From Eremophila alpestris peregrina (lineage: Eukaryota; Chordata; Aves; Passeriformes; Alaudidae), in the NCBI GenBank assembly GCA_009792885.1, contig WMCF01000009.1, positions 1,155,054-1,219,053 on the forward strand: a stretch of DNA of 64,000 nucleotides, written 5' to 3'. The notes under the pieces were generated by a model. The model ran no database searches and was not told where the DNA came from. It saw only the letters and a program-made list of their open reading frames with translations. The position numbers and the translations under genes were made by a program. Below are positions 30,188 through 44,259 of this stretch, one piece after another. Numbering within the stretch: position 1 is the stretch's first letter; every line of letters starts with the position of its first letter.

Positions 30188-33100
30188 CAGTGGGCATAAA
30201 AAAGCATCTGTGCCACTTCCCATTGCAGTACACTTCCCTTTACTATACTGAGTGTGCACAAAACCCCAGTCCCTAGAAATATGAAATTCAGTCTACTGCT
30301 TCATGAGATTAAAATGCCTAGATTATAATCTATCGATCTATCACATACTTTTACTACAATGCAAGACATTTCTAAGATAGAGTGCAGTTTATACACCCAA
30401 ACCTGAAGACAACTCATATCAGTGCAATTTCCACTCTTTACGACCTAGTAAAGTTTAAACTGCACATACAGGTTTCAAAGTAACATTTTAAACCAGATAT
30501 TCAAAAGGCAATGCAGAGCTCACCAAGTTTGAGCAATGCATTACTGTTCTAACTGCAGAATTTCCCCATCCTTCTTGTAGAGACACCAGTAAGTTTTCTT
30601 GGCAACTGTTTTGTTTTCATAGACAAGTTGTTAATTGTCCTCTCATTCTACAAGTAGAGATTAGCCTAGTCTGAGAGTTTGGCTTTTCAATCCCTTAAAA
30701 AATAATTTTTCTCCCACTCCTCGGATCTTACAATTGGAATCTAAGTCAATGTTCTGAAATTTGCTAAATGTTACTGAAGCAGAGATGCTTCAGGGGATTA
30801 AAATAAATTAAAAGTCTGTGGAAGATCTTTTTAAGACAATTAAAACACTGGCAGAGATGAGTGGGAGAGCTGTGAAGTCTTGCAGGTCTGCAGCTGTACC
30901 TCACACAAGCCAGGAGAGCCACAGCATGCCATTAGAGGAAAACCTTCCACAGACTGCTTAAGGGATCTGCTGAAACCAGGGTTGGAGCAGAATCTCAGGT
31001 GGGGCCAGGGATTTAAAAGAAGAAAAACAAAGCTTTTCCTAGCTTAGAGATCCTTTCTGAGATGTTTAGTTGAAATAGGATACCAAAGAGTTCATTAGTC
31101 TGCTAAAGCAATTCCTTTGTCCCTACAGTATGCGAACACCTGTGCTGTTCTGCACCTGAGACCATGCCACAACATGAGCAAAAGTGTTTAGTTGTTACTA
31201 CCTTTGAAACGTGCAGACCACCAGCTCATGGCCACTCTGCTCCAAATCTGAATAATTGCAAAACAATTTAATTTTCATCCTTATTCATGCAGGAAAAGAG
31301 CAGTGTTACAATGCCAGAGGCACCACAATAGTTTGCTTGGCAATAATCAATATTTTGTTAGGTATTTCTATATTAAATTTATGTTCTGGGCTAAGCATAC
31401 CTTTATATTGAGACCCTCATTTTATAGTCACCATCTCCACTAAGAAAATAAATGCTTTAAAGCTGAATCCACACAACTCTTAAAAGACACATTTTCACTA
31501 GAAAGTACTTTCAGCATGTTTGTGATCAGCCATCAGAAACTTCTCAACACACTATCCCTTGCATCTGCTCCCAGGAGCCTAATAACCCAAAGGCTGCTTT
31601 GCTGTTAATGCTGAGGAGCAGCCCAGAATGACATATTCAGCAGCACACCCCACTCCAGCAGGAGTTCTCCACTGATGCTGCACCTTAATCGTCTTCTGAT
31701 CCATTTCAGTCAGAGACAGTGTCCATCTGGGCTTTAATCCAAGTGATTTGGGTTCCCATGTTGTTAAGAGTTTATTAACTGAACAGATTTAAGAGAAGTT
31801 TCCTCAAAGGATTGGAGCTTGCTTTAACCAAAATGAGAAACAATCCTCTTTGGTCAAAGACATTTGCTCTCTACAGCACTGTCTCTTCAGGAGGAACTTC
31901 AATTTTCATCACCATCAGCCTCATGCAGCAGGATTTTAAGTGTGATCAACACTGCTGAGGTAGCCTTTTAACTAGACTACTTAAAATGCACTAGTACAAA
32001 AGTTTCAGCAGCTGTTGGGGTAAATGTGTGTGTGTGAGGAGCAAGTTTCATGGGTGAGAACACTTTTAACTGAAGCAGCTGATCCAGTTGGGAGAAGTCA
32101 TTGCAGTCACATTCAAAGCCAGATTCTCTGTCATAGCTCACTTTGAAAACACAGAACTCAATTCCTGCATGTGTTTTTTTGCTTCACATGTATTTACTGC
32201 AACAGTCAGTGTCTATTCACATCTTTCATTTCTTCATGTGTCTCTCACTATCTTTTCCCTCTCCCCAAATTCTTCTCTCTAGCCCAAAGCCTATAGTTCT
32301 GGTGCAAAACAAACATGTTTTGTTTGAGCTGCTCTTCCGTAACACTCTTCGTGTACAGCCTTGTTGGGCAATCAGAACAAAATTCAAAGCCAAGTTGGTG
32401 GTGCAGCAGCAATTCTGATGAGCAGCTGAAAAGTTTATTTGTACAAATATTTAATCTAAGCTAGAAAAAAAAGGTCTTTCCTTTTCTTGAGCTCTCCTTC
32501 TAGCAGTTGTCTAAATTGGGTCTCCTGCTCTTGTTATAGCACAGATGTCTCTCTCACAAAAAGCTGCAGTCTTATACTGTGGACTTTCATTCATCAGGCT
32601 CTAAAAGCCAATTCTGACTTCATTATAAACAGCATTACCCTACACCAAGCCCCACAAATCGAGGCTGCTTCACATAGAAGAAAGAAAGAAGGAAACATTA
32701 CTCTTCAGTGAAACCGAGAGCTTGATGCACACATTAAAATACTGCAGTTCTCATACAGATTTCACAGGTTTAGAAGCAGCACTTTTGAACAAATCAGAGC
32801 AGTTGTATTCTGTACTCTCAGAGCAGACTATTTTATACACATCACCTTATAGTGCTGTAGGACTTCTGCCATGCACTGTAAGGAAATTAGTCTCAAGCCA
32901 TCTGGTCTGTAAGCACAGTTCTCCACATTGTTTCTCTCTCACACACGCACTTAGTGACAGGAACGCCACAGCGGTGCTGCAGAACCTGGAGTTATTTTCT
33001 CCACTCATGTACACCAAATCCATTAGACCACCACCACCCCTTGTTTCCATGACACCTGGGTCATGTTGACAAGGAATTAAAAATAGACAACAGAACTGAA

Positions 33101-33385
33101 ATCATAAATAGCAGGGGTTAAAAGAGACAGAAGTATTAGGGTCATTCAATAGGAAAAACCACATAGAAATTTTTGGCTGCAGACTTTGAGTGTACAATGT
33201 GATTTAACAAACAAACAATTTGGATTCAGCAGAGGAAAGGTAGGGGTGAAGGAAAACAAAAGAGCCAGGTAAGGAAAGGAAAATGTGGGTGGGTAAAGGA
33301 CAGTGGTGATATCACAGATACTGAGCCTGGCTGAATCACAAATGCCATCTGCATATTTCAAGTACTTTCTTGATATACCTAAATC

Positions 33386-33450
33386 CACAAAAAAACCCAA
33401 AAACCCCCAAAAACAAAACAAAACAAAAAAATCCCAACAACAATAAAAAC
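33386..33450 (+). repeat. A/C-rich low-complexity tract
   Basis: A-runs separated by C, including three short AAAAC-like units, followed by AACAACAATAAAAAC. It may be a decayed simple repeat or an old poly(A) tail. No retroelement body is recognisable beside it. Confidence 0.7.
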
Positions 33451-36400
33451 CCATAATACCATTTTCCATTAATTATATTAATTGAGCCTAACTAGTCTGA
33501 GGGTGGCCCCCACCAGGTCCGGGTGTACTAAAATTTGCAGTGCAGTTGGAGCAGACCTGGTATTTTGTGACTTGGAAGTGTGACATTACCTTGGCAGAGG
33601 TGCTGCTCCTCTCACAACCACACCAGCTGCCAACAACTGACCATGGCAAAAAGGCTCTTCAAAGCACCTTCAATTTGGCATTATTTTTGATTGGTAAAAA
33701 GAAACAGTATCCCCAACAAGGGTCCCAGCTAGCATGACTTTGCAAGGAAAATTGAACTAAAGAAACCCCTAATAAATTCCTGAGGTCAAAGGTGTAATAA
33801 TTGGATTACACTGCATTGCCTGAATGGAGACTGTGGTGGACATGTGAACTCAGCTCCAGGTCACCCAGTGCATCCCAGCCTGGGCAGCCTCTCTGCATCA
33901 CTGCCACCCCTCCACAGCCCAAACACAGCAACTTTGCCCATTTTCACCAAAAAGGTCACAGCATGCTGGTTCCTTGTAAAGGCAAAGCAGCATGGACATG
34001 AAATACCCAATCCAGTACATGGTCTGCCAGGACACAGTTATTTTTCCAAAACCTCATGAAGGCATTTGAATAGGCAAAGCCAGTCTGCAATGGCTCAATG
34101 CACTGCAGCGTGTGGTGATGGTGTTTTTCATCTTGTAGGCCCTCCAAAACCCAGTTTACTGTCTCATGAAACCATGACCATAGTCTTGAAGAATCAGAAA
34201 AATAAGCCTGGAAGCTGCTGAAGTCATTGTTTGCACACACCAGAAAGGCAGAGCCTGAAAACAATAACTCTGGCTTATTTACCACATCCCATACAAACCC
34301 TGGAGTGAATTCTTCTCCTGGGAACTTACAGTTATATCCAAATGTTCAAAACTAATAATAAGTTTACCCTATAATACAATTCTGTTTAGGTGGCATTACC
34401 AGGGTTTTAAGAATGTAACACTGAACCACAGAGAACAAAGACAAAATTGTCAAAGGAACTACTAATTGAGTGACCAATTTGGACACCAAGGGCTTGATTT
34501 TCCATAGTGCTCAGCACGTCTGAGTGTTCAAAGCCACTCTTTGGTAGTAAGAAGAACACGGCACTTCTGCAAGAAAGACCTCAGGCTCATCACAGGACAA
34601 GCTGAAGACACTGTCAGCAACTAATGGCAGCTTCTGCTCAGGGAGGTCAGCACAGCACCAGAGACCAGAACGTGCAGGATTCAGTTCAGTTCCCCTCACC
34701 AAAAGGGTTTGTCTTCCTCAATGTCCTCAACTTGCTACAAAATTAAGAAAGTGTGTGGTGAATAACTGGGTCACAGCTCTTAGGGACTAGTCATCTGCAC
34801 TGCACAGGCTGGACTCGTTAGTGACAGCAGAGCCACCCTCTGGCCCCAGTCCCTCCCTCAGTGCTAAGAGCAAACACTAGGTCCCTATTTACCTTGCTGT
34901 CACTGTGGGACTCCTGAAATGCTCAATTAAAAAAAAAATCAGGAGAAAAGAGATGTTGTGGATTATTCCAATTTTAGTGTTTCGAATTAAGCAAAAGATT
35001 GAAAGGAAGTGAAAATAGGTGTCAGGTGGAGCATTACATGCAGCTATGAGTACAGCTATTATAACTAACTCCACATACCACATGTGTTTAAGTACTTCCA
35101 GATAATACTGCTGGACCATTTAAATTTTTATATATATACACACACAATTTTTATATCTTTAAAGAAAGATAATGGAAAGAGAGAACTAAATGCTTTAAAA
35201 CCACACTATTATTAAATAACAGCATTTAAAAGGACCTGCCTTGAATCTGCTAAGTCAGAAATTGCTTAAAGTGTAATTACTGTGATTTACTAATAGAAGG
35301 TTGGTTTCTAAAAAAAAAGGAATCCAACAAGTATAAGAAACATGATAAATCATTACAGATAACATCAGCATCAAAACTCCCTCTCTCTCTTTTCTTAAAA
35401 ATAACTCATACAATAGAATAATTCACTGAGAGAATATTCTAATGAAGCTCTGAAAATAGAAGAAATTTCAGAAGAAATTTTTGGGCTACAAAATTAGCCC
35501 AGGTATTGAGCGCAGTAGGCAAAAAGTTCTCATGTGCGTTCATGTTCCCACATTACACCCTAAGCTGGAAATAGTCTCTTTAATGTCTGATAAGCAAGAA
35601 AGATTAGTGTACATTATGCTAAAGGTGTACGAGATGGAGAAAGAAAAATCATAATATCAAGGCTGGCAAATGGCATTAAATGGTCTGCAAGGCTAAAAAA
35701 AGAAATGTTTAAGAGAAAAGCAAAAAACCCCACTTACTGGATGCATGGGTGGCCTCCTTCACAAAGAGATTAAAGGGAGCAGGATAATTCAGTTTGGAAA
35801 GGAGTGAGAGGGAATATGATACAGGTATTATGAAATAACGAATCATGTAGAGATGGCCAAATTGGCAGCTTCTATTCACCCTTCATCTAAATTAAATGAA
35901 AACAAGTTTGAAAACACAGAGAATAAGCATTTATGCAACATTATCTGAATGCAATTAAGCACCTCACAATATCTGCTACAATACTTCATTAATCTCCCCT
36001 CTCTTCACACTAAAGGTGTAACTTCAAGAGCAGCTTCAGACAACGCTGGAGTTTATGAACCAAGTTAATGCTAATGCTCCTGATTCAGTACCCATCCTTA
36101 CTGCCAGAAAATTAAAAGCACTGTCACACTGGTCCTTAAAGGCAGGAGCTGCTGTTTTATGGAGCTAATCCCCACTGCCAGCAGCTCCTTGTGGGCACTG
36201 TTGGGGTCTCCTCCTCAGGCAGAGGGGTTACCGGGACATTTCTGTGGCTCAGCATGAGGGAAGGGTCACATGCTGGGCTGGCAGAGGGGTGTTGGGAAAC
36301 GTGGTGGGATGCAGCAGCAACAGCAGCTCCTGCTCATCTGCCTCCTCTTGAACTGAGGCACCCAACTTAACTGGAAACACTCCTCACTACTTCTACGATG

Positions 36401-36587
36401 TCATTCGGAGTTTGCCAAAGGGAAAGGAAAAAAAAAAAGTTATAAAAGCATTACTATCCAGTGAGCACTCATTACCCAACTCTGATTAAATGATAGCCTA
36501 CACAAAAGCAAGGGAACCAGCACATTTTAAAAGAATGTTTGGAAAAGACACTGGGATAAAGGATGATTTTTCTGCTTTACCCCCAGC

Positions 36588-36617
36588 ACTATACCAAGAC
36601 ACACTATACCAAGACAC
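36588..36617 (+). repeat. 15-bp perfect tandem duplication
   Basis: The unit ACTATACCAAGACAC occurs twice back to back at 36588-36602 and 36603-36617. This is a simple tandem duplication in intron 3. Confidence 0.9.
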
Positions 36618-39600
36618 AATCAGTGCCTCATTGGCAGTTTTGACGCTTTCCTGCAGAGGCATCAAGCCTGGTCTCCATCAGGAAGGCTGTGGCTCAGCCT
36701 AACAGTGCAAGCTGCCATGTCCTGCTCCAGGCCATGAAAACTAGAACAGAAATGTTTATGTTTTTCCTTTCCCCTTCAACCTTTCAGTCCTCTCGATTTT
36801 GCTACCTCCATGTCATTACAGAAAATGTGTTCATTTTAATTGCGAGCTTTACCAGGGAAAATTGTATTTCTCCTATACACTTTACTCTCTTTTGTCTGTG
36901 TGTGCAAAAATAGCACTTTTAAAAGCTATTTTCTGTAGCTATTTAAAAGTCTTGATGCCACTTCATTACTGCTCTACAAGGCTGGTGCTAGCCTGATATT
37001 TTTAGTTTCAGCACAATAATAGTTTGTGCATTCAAAAAAGTACCTTCTGTAAAGCTGGAATCCTGCAATTATAACAAATATCTATCAGACTAAAAAAAAA
37101 AAATCTATTTTCAAATCACCTTTTGGAACCTATCAACAATTATAAATTCCAAGAAATCTCTCCACAAGGGCACAGGCATAATTTCAAGAAGGGGCCACAT
37201 GTATGAAAAGTGTCCCCTCTGGTGCAGATTTGACTATGCTTTGCAGAAACAGAACCAAGTCAGAGCTTGATACCAGGAAAAATCTTTCCTGGGAAGGTTG
37301 TCCCATATTTTAACATTAAGAATTTCTTCTAAGATCTGCTTGTAACTATCAAAAAATAGAGGGAATCACAGCGGAAAATGGATTTAGTTCACAGATTAGA
37401 GCACATAAAAAGGAAGTGTATTATAACTCAGAGATCACATCTGAGACATTCCCTCTATTGTGCACAAGATGCAAAATGACAAGCTTTCAGGAAAAAGATA
37501 AGTCCTTAACAACCACTTCATGAATATCTCAAATCTCCTTATATATAACCAGGAAAAACTATAAAAAGATTGAAGCATTTTTCTGGAGTTAGAAGATTCT
37601 CCTTCTCCCTTTCTAAAATGGTCATCCATAGGATGCATGCCATGCCTTTGGATTCCCAGCAGTTCTATTAAGGGACAGACCTGCTGTAGACCAGACATTT
37701 CAGGTCTGGCCTCTACAAACAGCAAGGCTCTGAAATACAAGATGCTGCTGAAGGGAGAGAAAAGTTATTTGAGTTTACAGAGGCTCACAGACACATGGGG
37801 CTGCCTTGCTGGATATCCTCATCCAAAACTTTCCTTCAAGCCATCAGTACACATCATACATTTCTCCTCCCTAGATATGCTGGCATGACAAAACTCCTGC
37901 CCCAAGTGCAGACCATCAGTGGTTGTCCTATAACTCACAGGGCAGCCCAGTGACCCAAGCAGTTGTAACAGCTATACCTGGAATTACATGAGTCAAGCCC
38001 CACAGCTAGAGAAGACTTCTTCCTTTCTTTTAAACCCACTTCTCCTCGTTTGTGTAGCTATTTCCAGGGAGAGGGGAGGAAAGAGGACAACCTTGCCTGG
38101 TCCCTACTGTGAGCACTGGGCACTGAAAAAATAAGTGGAGAAGAGTTGTAGCAAGACTCAAGAACTGAAGCCTGGGATCAAACAAAAGCAAAAATTATAT
38201 ACACTTTATAGCAAGGAGAAGTGATCCTGGTAGAACAAGTACACCACCTTCAAGTGCTTGAGTTACTTGAGCTGCAGAACTAAATTGAAATAAAATCCGC
38301 AGTAAAGGTCTCCACAGTGCTAGCACAGAGATGAAAGCTTTGCAAACAATAACAATTACATGCTGTCAAAGCCCTCAGTCTTCAAAAACATGAACATGGG
38401 AGTAAAGGGGAAACATAGGATTTTTGAGTGCAGAAAATTTCTGTAGTAAAACACAACCTAGTAGCTACCTAATCACTCAGTCATAAAGATTAAGGTATAC
38501 ATATTTTAAACACTCAAAACCAAGTTACTAGAATCCTCCCTTAAAATAAAGAAATTATATAATCAAATTCTGTTAAACGCAAATTTACCAAGATCTATGA
38601 GATTGTCAAATCTACCTTAAAGAATTAAGACCAAGTATTATATATATATCTACACTATATGAGTATTAAGACCAACTCATGTACTAATCTGAAAGGTTAG
38701 GTTGAAGAGGATTTTTACAAATAGCCACAAACTTTTGAATGCAATTATCTAAACTAGAAATTAAGATTAAGAGATGCACTATGTTAATACCATTTGACCT
38801 ATTTATACCAAAACAAAACAATTCAGAGTGTGAATGTTGAGTACTGGCTGACAGCTTATGAACTATGAATTGATTTTAAGAGTCAGTTTTGAAGGAGCAG
38901 TCAAAGGAAGAGTAATATGACTGAAACAATTCAAGGAGAAGGGCCACAATTAAATGAATTAATCACACCTAGGGTGTAAGAATGATCTTTGCTTCCAACT
39001 CCTTGCATCCAGGGCCTTCTACAAAGTAATGAGCTTTCCATTTGTAGCCCTGCAGAATGTATTCAGTCTCCAGCAAGCTCTCAAATGTTGATGTTTATTG
39101 TTCAACCACATTATTAATAAAATTAGAATGTTTTCCCTAATTTTAAGGGGAAAACAAAAGAAATGCAGTCACAAAAGAGGCAAGTTTACACTGTTACACT
39201 CACTCTGCAGTAATTATTACTCTATAGTTGTACAGATCTGGAAAAAAACTATCCTCATTCCTTTACAAGCATTTGGATTCATAGAGAAAAGAGGAAATAT
39301 TAAATAATGCAGATAATAGATGGTTTTGGGGTATTTGCTGTTCCTTTATTCAACAGAGGTACCCTTTGTAAAAGTCATCCTTGTTCAAGGATCTGAGCAG
39401 TTTGGCTAACAGGTGCTAGACATACACTTGGTTTTAAGAAAAACCCATCAACACAAACCTGCTATTTTCCAGAAGCCTGGACTCAGTTTTGATGCAACCT
39501 CCTTATGCTCTGAACAGGCATTGCAAATACTTGAATAAGTGGTTCAAGTCGTGTCTCATTGTTGCTCCATAAGTAGCTGCACAAGCCATCCTCTGCTGAA

Positions 39601-42600
39601 AGCACTATAACTCTCTACAGCAACATTTCCCTGAACATTAATAAAAACAATCTGTAGCAGTAAAATTTAAGAGTAAAGGTGAAGAATACTGCAGAGCATG
39701 GAGAAGTTGTATGCCATTTACCACTTTCACATTTACTGTACAATAAACTATGTTCCCTTGTCAAAACAACTCCTTCTCCTTAAAAAAACTTAAAATTTAA
39801 ATTGACATTTAAAAAGCCAGCACTGTTTAAAATAAGGGAAGTAGGAGTGTAAATCCCAGTATACGCCTGTATGAATGCACACTTCATTCTGATTTTTCAC
39901 TGATTCATAGCTAAATACTCAGCTCAACAGAAGGGGAATTAGATTTTTAGGCACTGAGGGAAAGAGTACTTCAGTGCTTTGCTATTGACATGGAAAGAAA
40001 GAGGAGGCGGTGTAAGAGGAACTAAGAAATCTTGGTTATTTGCCTGTTGAATATTTAGGGAGCCACAGATCTTGAAATCCTTGCTCATGGCATCTGGATA
40101 AGAATGAACACTTTATTCAGAGCTAAGGATAGCAAGAAGATGCAGAGAGCAGTAGTAGAGGAGTGCTGGAGCAGGGGAAAAGTTTATTTTGAAGCATGAG
40201 GTGATCAGCAGCTGTGCATGACAAGCAGCAGCAAACCAGGGCAGCCCAGAGAGCCTGCAGATGTAGCCAAGGGCTGCCCCCACACCAAAATGAACACCAG
40301 GCAGCTGAAGGAAGTGTAGCCTAGCTGGGAGCCTGGGGAGGATGGATGGACACCAGGACCAGTGGCCAGCCATTGCCAGGTCTTCTGGGCATGGAGGTGA
40401 AGGGTGAGGCAGGAGGGGTCAGGAGAGATTTCTGAGGGAACGTGATCTGTGCCTTGTAGGGACAATTGATGAAGTCTCCAGCTGTTGCAGAAGCATTAAG
40501 TTCTAGAGGTGCTTGCTAAATGAGGGGCATAATGAAAACCATCCAAAAAAGTCTCAACAACAGAATTTAGGGACAAGCTGTGTTACAACCAGGTCAGAGA
40601 AGGGAGCAAATAAGATCAGGATCCCAGGTCAGTGGCCACAAAAGAGCAGCTTCTTGGTGCAAGGGAACATGGGATGAACACAAATGGGAAAGATGGAGAA
40701 GTACAGTAGCAGAAGCCTTAGAAGTCACCTAATACACACTCCCTTTATAACCACATACCCTTACACATAGCACGGCCCCTAATGCTCGGTTTCAGGGAGA
40801 TGGAAATAGCTCAGCATGCTTTAACAGTCATATACCAGAAACCTTGAAGCCAGAAAACACCAGACAACACTGACAACACCATTTTCATCACCCAGATAGT
40901 TGAAAGCAGGGGAGCAGAGTGGAGAATCAGAAGCATGACAGACAAGACTCTCTAACAAACACAGCAGGACTGTGCCCAGCACAGAGGTACTCCAAGATGG
41001 TCTTCAGACATGAGTCAACTGAATAAAGGTAGGTCTGGTTGCACATATTCTACTATAAAGACTGGTTCCTAAATTATGAATAAAGACCACAATAGACAGA
41101 GCACAGCATCCCAGAGGAGATGAGAAATATTTAAATGCTAAGAAAATAAAGGCAAAAGCCCAAACCACCCCTTTGCCCAGTGAAACTAGAGGCAAAATTC
41201 CCAATAAGCAATAAGAATGTGCCAGAAACTCCAATTAAAACATGGACACTGAATGTGGAGAGCAGGCTTCTGAACCAGCACAGCTCCTGGAAGCACTACA
41301 AAAGGCACCTTCCTGCTGACTTACTGCTCTAAACTGCAGGGCAGGAGAAGCTGAGGACATCACAGGGATTTTTACTTTAGAAAGAGAAAATGCTCACATT
41401 GAGAACCTTTTACCAACATCTAAGGTCTTTGACTTTAAATGAATCTGAGAGTTTCAGACTAACAGGCTGCCATATTGTCCCCTCCAGGACATCACAACAT
41501 CCCTGGCAGCAGGGCTGGCAACACAGAGGAGGTGCTGCCAGGCAGAGAGGCAAGCTTAGAAACCTGAACACCCTTGGCTAGAATTTAAAGTCTAAGCACT
41601 CCGTACCACCCCAAAAATACATGCAAGCATTTGGCCATTCTGCCACATAGCAACAGTAAAATCACTTTTCCCTCTGCTTACTTGAGAACATGGTTAACTT
41701 TCAAATCAGCACAAATAGTGAGCTCAGTTCTGGCAGAAAAAAATTTATGGGACGGGGTAACATGGCCGAGTGTGCTGCAGCAGCCTGTGGAAAGCAATAC
41801 CCCATGAGGTCTGGCAGCAGATCAAGAGCAGTCACTTCAGTTGCTTTTCAGATTACATAGCTTTGTGAAATTATTTTGGTAATATTCAGCCTTCTACAAA
41901 CCTCTCTATGGAAAGTGGTCTTTTCCAGTGCCTTATTGTTGAGCTCTTACCCACCAGTGCACAATGTGCTACTGTAGCTGTACTGGCTGCCATGCCAGCA
42001 GCACAGTAGTGGTACATGCTGCTGAACCAATGAGACCAGCCCAGAACACGAGGAATGTCTCCCTTTCCAGCCTCCTCTTTAATTTTAGTGCACACAGTGC
42101 TCTGCTGCCAGGGCAGGCCATGCCAGGCAGATATTTGATTTGTAAACAGACACTCCAACATGCTCATCTTAGCTGCAGGCTCCAACTTATCTGCTGTTAT
42201 TCCCAACCAGCATGCAGGAAAATTTCTGCATGTAACCTCATCTGCAATGGTGAGCTTTCACAAGAAAAAGGAGGCAGAGAGTTCAGTATATTTTGATGAC
42301 CATATTCGTTTTTTGTTGAAGAAGTGGGAGAAAGCCCAACCCAGATTTTCCCCTTGTCACCCTCCAGCTTGGTTCTAGGGTGTTCAGGAACAAAAGGGCA
42401 ATTAAGGCAGACACACTTTGCCTCTGCACACTACAACATGCACAGGGTGTGCCCTCTTTGTGGTTAGTAAATGTTCTCATGCCTTCTAATATGGTAAAGG
42501 AATCACCTCAGGGTTAACGCTCTGAAAATATGAATAGATGGTGACAAGGAACCATGCAAGCTTTGTTCCTTGCATTGTCTCCCACCAGGACAATGCAGGG

Positions 42601-43719
42601 CACCCCTTAGCCAGCAATGGCTATCACAGAACAGCTCCTGAAGCACACACCAGGCATTATCCCAGATAGACTTAACTCTGAGAAATTATCTTGGGCCCTC
42701 CTTTTTCTGGCAGCCATTTCAATACACAGTCTAAGATATCCAGTTTCAGTCAACTGGAATCTTCTGAGGTTAAATTTATAAACGGGTTCATTTAATGTTC
42801 ATTTCTGCATGCTCAGAGACAGACAAGACAGATTTCACTTTCAGTTTGCCTGATATTTTTTTCCTTGACCCTTTCAGAAGAATCCTCACAAGAATGCACA
42901 TTGACAAAAATGTCAGCAACCTATTTCTACATGACAAAAAGACCAGGCCTTCTGGACTGATGGACCAACTGCTCCACTCTGACTTCAAGGGAAAGATTCA
43001 ATCTCAGTGATAACTTATAGAGTTGGTTTTTTTTAATGTTTTTTTTTCCTTTGGTAAATCTTGACTAAAACTAGAGGACGTAATTTCCACTCAGTACATT
43101 TATAATAACAGGGCATCATATGTGACAGGAGCTAACATTAGATAACCAAGCAGTGGGCTTTCCAGGGGAATCAGAAATCACTTACTTCTCTTGTCCTCCA
43201 CTTCACTCATACCCATTTTGATTTTTTTAAGTAGAAAAGCTACCTCTGTAAGTTATTTTATTCCCAACAGCTATCTAACAAAGAAATTCCAACACTAATA
43301 GAGAACCTAAGTCTCTGAACAATGCCTGTGTGAGATGATGTGCCTTACTGTTTTGGCTGCATTAAAACTCCTGTTAAAATCTCAGTGTTTGTGGTATTTT
43401 TATATCTTCAGAGAAGAAGTGAGGAAATAATAACTCAAGACATCTCTGTCCAAATTCTGGGAAAAGGAAGCCTGATTTATCTGCACTCTTGACTACATCT
43501 GTGACTACATGTTACATAAATACTTGGTCTAATTTTTTAAAAAGCCAACAAATAACAATTACCCACTTACTTCCTCTCATCTGTTTCTTGTTATGGTACA
43601 AGTAACACCTTCAGCTGGCTTTTCATCACAGGAGAAATGCTAAAAGCAAGCTTTAACAAGAAAAACATGAAGCTAGTGAAGATACTTGTCATATTAACCA
43701 TGTTAGTACATTCTCCTAA

Positions 43720-43741
43720 GTAGGACATATGGAATATTATT
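43720..43741 (+). repeat. 22-bp direct repeat, copy 1
   Basis: This 22-bp sequence, beginning GTAGGACATATGGAATATTA, recurs exactly at 44238-44259, 518 bp further on. The flanks differ, so this is a dispersed pair rather than a tandem repeat. Confidence 0.9.
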
Positions 43742-44237
43742 CTCCTAGAAACCTCTTAGAAAAACATTCAGACTAGTATTGGCAGTTGGCAGATGTAAGT
43801 CTAAGCAAATCCATCCTTGGGATAACTTAAATTTGTTCACAGAAGTGCTCCAGCCCCCCATTTCTCCCCACACTCCTGCACAGGTCTTCACTGCCACTGC
43901 TACAGGTGTGGATGGCAGCTGCTTGTGCTTGAATACATGCAGCTGACTATATACTTTTTCTAGAAGTTAAAACAGCATCCTTCTACCTTGTTCAAAAGCA
44001 TATCTACACACACAACATACTATACATATTCATTCATACCCCTCCTACTTGCAGGATAGCAGGACTCAGCATGGAAGAGCAAGCTGACTTGAGAAGCTGC
44101 TTCAGGCGTAAAAATACAGGTTGTGGGATGTGTTCACAGCACACACATCTCAGAGCTCTGCACAGCATTAGCATAGGATGAATACTGGCCACTTCACTCA
44201 TGTTTGGTTCATTTAAAAAGTGACATCTCAAAGTCTG

Positions 44238-44259
44238 GTAGGACATATGGAATATTATT
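44238..44259 (+). repeat. 22-bp direct repeat, copy 2
   Basis: Identical to 43720-43741. The 496 bp between the copies show no poly(A) tail or recognisable element. Confidence 0.9.

Larger units (their letters stand above)
29059..40000 (-). other. IGF2BP3: Intron 3 of IGF2BP3, part nearest exon 4
   Basis: AT-rich intron sequence immediately upstream of exon 4. It holds a purine-rich GGAA-type tract at 30125-30187, an A/C low-complexity stretch at 33386-33450 and a 15-bp tandem duplication at 36588-36617. A short hairpin lies at about 37276-37295 (arms CCAGGAAA and TTTCCTGG). ORFs are under 120 codons and look random. I looked for exon 3 using the codon pattern for H-P-P-I-N/R and did not find it. 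Confidence 0.75.

Noticed and set aside
33386..33450. A/C-rich tract as the poly(A) tail of a retrocopy.
   Set aside because: No gene-like or LINE-like sequence lies next to it and no flanking duplication was seen.
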